Origin: Sanguibacter antarcticus
GTDB lineage: Bacteria; Actinomycetota; Actinomycetes; Actinomycetales; Cellulomonadaceae
Length of the DNA: 64,000 bases
Direction of reading: 5' to 3'
Assembly: GCF_002564005.1 (NCBI RefSeq)
Contig: NZ_PDJG01000001.1
Span: 2,480,001-2,544,000 of the forward strand
The position numbers were made by a program, and so were the translations under genes. This document shows positions 60,613 through 64,000 of this stretch, piece by piece (the first letter of the stretch is position 1; every line of letters starts with the position of its first letter). The notes under the pieces were generated by a model. The model was not told the DNA's origin. It searched no databases and saw only the letters and a list, made by a program, of their open reading frames with translations.

Positions 60613-61278
60613 GCAGGCCATCCACGGACAGCACCACGCCGGCGCCGGCGCTGCCGGTCCACGACGCGATCGTCCTCGCGGGTGGGCGTGCACGACGCCT
60701 CGGCGGCGACAAGCCGAACGTCCACGTGGGCGGGCGCCGCCTGCTCGACCACGCGCTCGAGGCGACGACGGGTGCGCGACGGGTCGTGGTCGTCGGGCCA
60801 GAAGACCTGCTTCCTGACGCGGACGTCGCACCGGGCGGTCGCCTGAGCGTCGTGCGGGAGGACCCGCCGTTCGGCGGCCCCGTCGCGGGGCTGGCGGCCG
60901 GGCTCGCCCGGCTCGCCGAGGAGAGCGCCGACGCCGTGCCCGTCCTCCTGCTCGCGTGCGACGTGCCGCTCGTTCCCCGGCTCGTCCGCCAGCTCCTCTC
61001 CGCGTGGTCCGACGCTCTCCTCGACGCGGCCCGGCACGAGGTCCTGCCTGCGGACGGCGTCTTCGTCGAGTCCGCCGGCAGAGCGCAGTGGCTCGTGGGC
61101 GTCTACGACCCAACCTCGCTCCGGCGCTCGCTCACCACCGTGGCATCGACCCGGACGATCGACGGGGCGTCGATGAAGCAGGTCGTCGGGCACCTCGCCC
61201 TCCTCACGACCCAGGACCCGGAAGGGCTGAGCGCGGACGTCGACACGTGGCTCGACGTCGAGCACGTCGACACCCGAC

Positions 61279-61289
<11 letters not shown>
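60609..61289 (+). CDS. mobA: MobA-like molybdenum cofactor guanylyltransferase
   Basis: 226 residues. NTP-transferase fold: VLAGGRARRLGGDKP (GTP-binding loop, residues 22-36), LLLACDVPLVPRL, then the C-terminal strand. It attaches GMP to form the MGD cofactor that DmsA needs. Starts at GTG 60609 overlapping moeA; its end overlaps the uvrA-like gene end by 11 bases on the opposite strand. Confidence 0.88.
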
Positions 61290-63696
<2,407 letters not shown>

Positions 63697-63844
63697 CAGG
63701 TCTCCCTCGGTGGAACGGTCAGCGGACCTCGGCGCCCCGGACGAGATCACGCACGGTCGGTGCTCCGCGGCGGTCGTGGGGCTCGCGCTCACGATCCTGC
63801 CACGCACCACCCACCACGCCCAGGACGCACGCCGTCGCCGAGAG

Positions 63845-64000
63845 TCAGTAGACGAAGATCGCGAACAGCGACGGGTCGTTCGCGTGGACGATCGCCATGA
63901 AGACGATCGCGTCGAAGAGCAGGTGCACCACGAGGACGAGGGTGAGGGACCCGGTCCGGACGAAGATGAGCCCCTGGAGCAGGGCGAACGGGATCGTCAG
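63845..64000 (-). CDS. CPBP-family intramembrane protease, C-terminal fragment
   Basis: The last 51 residues are visible, ending FVY. ALLQGLIFVRTGSLTLVLVV precedes HLLFDAIVFM, the usual last CPBP (CAAX-protease-like) motif H-x-x-x-D, in a transmembrane helix. The start lies beyond the window edge. Confidence 0.7.
   Translation of the reverse strand: MTIPFALLQGLIFVRTGSLTLVLVVHLLFDAIVFMAIVHANDPSLFAIFVY

Overview
The window comes from a high-GC Actinomycetota genome, most likely in the Cellulomonas/Sanguibacter part of the Micrococcales. The evidence is the strong GC bias, ATGA-type start/stop overlaps, GTG starts, DUF4235 and DUF6457 proteins, and a multi-modular GH9 enzyme. No rRNA, tRNA, CRISPR array, phage gene or transposase was seen. 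About 60 protein genes are supported, two of them cut by the window edges.

Layout. 1-6.9 kb: housekeeping and stress genes (TehA/SLAC1 transporter, GNAT, DinB-like, AbiEi/DUF559-like nuclease, sugar-nucleotide epimerase, Ohr with a divergent MarR regulator, DMT-like membrane protein). 7-9 kb: PP2C phosphatase and RDD-FHA protein pair. 9-14.8 kb: C1/amide catabolism (MetF-like protein, FchA, ATZ/TRZ amidohydrolase, flavin reductase, cupin, formamidase). 14.8-21.8 kb: DMSO-reductase-type respiratory enzyme dmsABC with two TorD-like chaperones, a ferredoxin and a molybdopterin-associated DUF6457 protein. 23.7-31.7 kb: a seven-gene minus-strand operon (MBL hydrolase, AtzC/CodA-like amidohydrolase, NMT1/THI5-type ABC importer, FAD-linked oxidase, creatininase-family hydrolase). 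31.9-37 kb: its divergent partner operon (XRE-cupin regulator, PNPOx-like protein, AtzH-amidase fusion, RutB-like cysteine hydrolase, SBF transporter). 37-42 kb: secreted HNH nuclease and a TPP-riboswitch-controlled thiamine ABC importer. 42-45 kb: a small ESX/WXG100-type gene cassette flanked by YbaB-like genes. 45.7-58 kb: a polysaccharide operon (GH9, GH88, DUF624, sugar ABC importer, DUF2264) with a divergent DeoR/LacI chimeric regulator and palindromic operators. 58-64 kb: TetR/peroxiredoxin, moeA-mobA, a UvrA-like ATPase and a CPBP protease fragment.

How it works together. Two divergent promoter regions 19 kb apart (12.5 kb and 31.8 kb) carry nearly the same 19-bp palindrome. This ties the FchA/formamidase block and the ABC-importer/amidase block into one probable regulon for taking up and dismantling an unidentified N-rich heterocycle or N-methyl compound, with C1 units passing to folate. 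MoeA, MobA and DUF6457 would supply the molybdenum cofactor that DmsA needs.

The most unusual structure is a dispersed family of exactly 66-nt palindromes, six copies in 64 kb. They are built from a 19-nt unit. One copy is expanded into a tandem array and one lies in frame inside an amidohydrolase gene. I do not recognise this element family.
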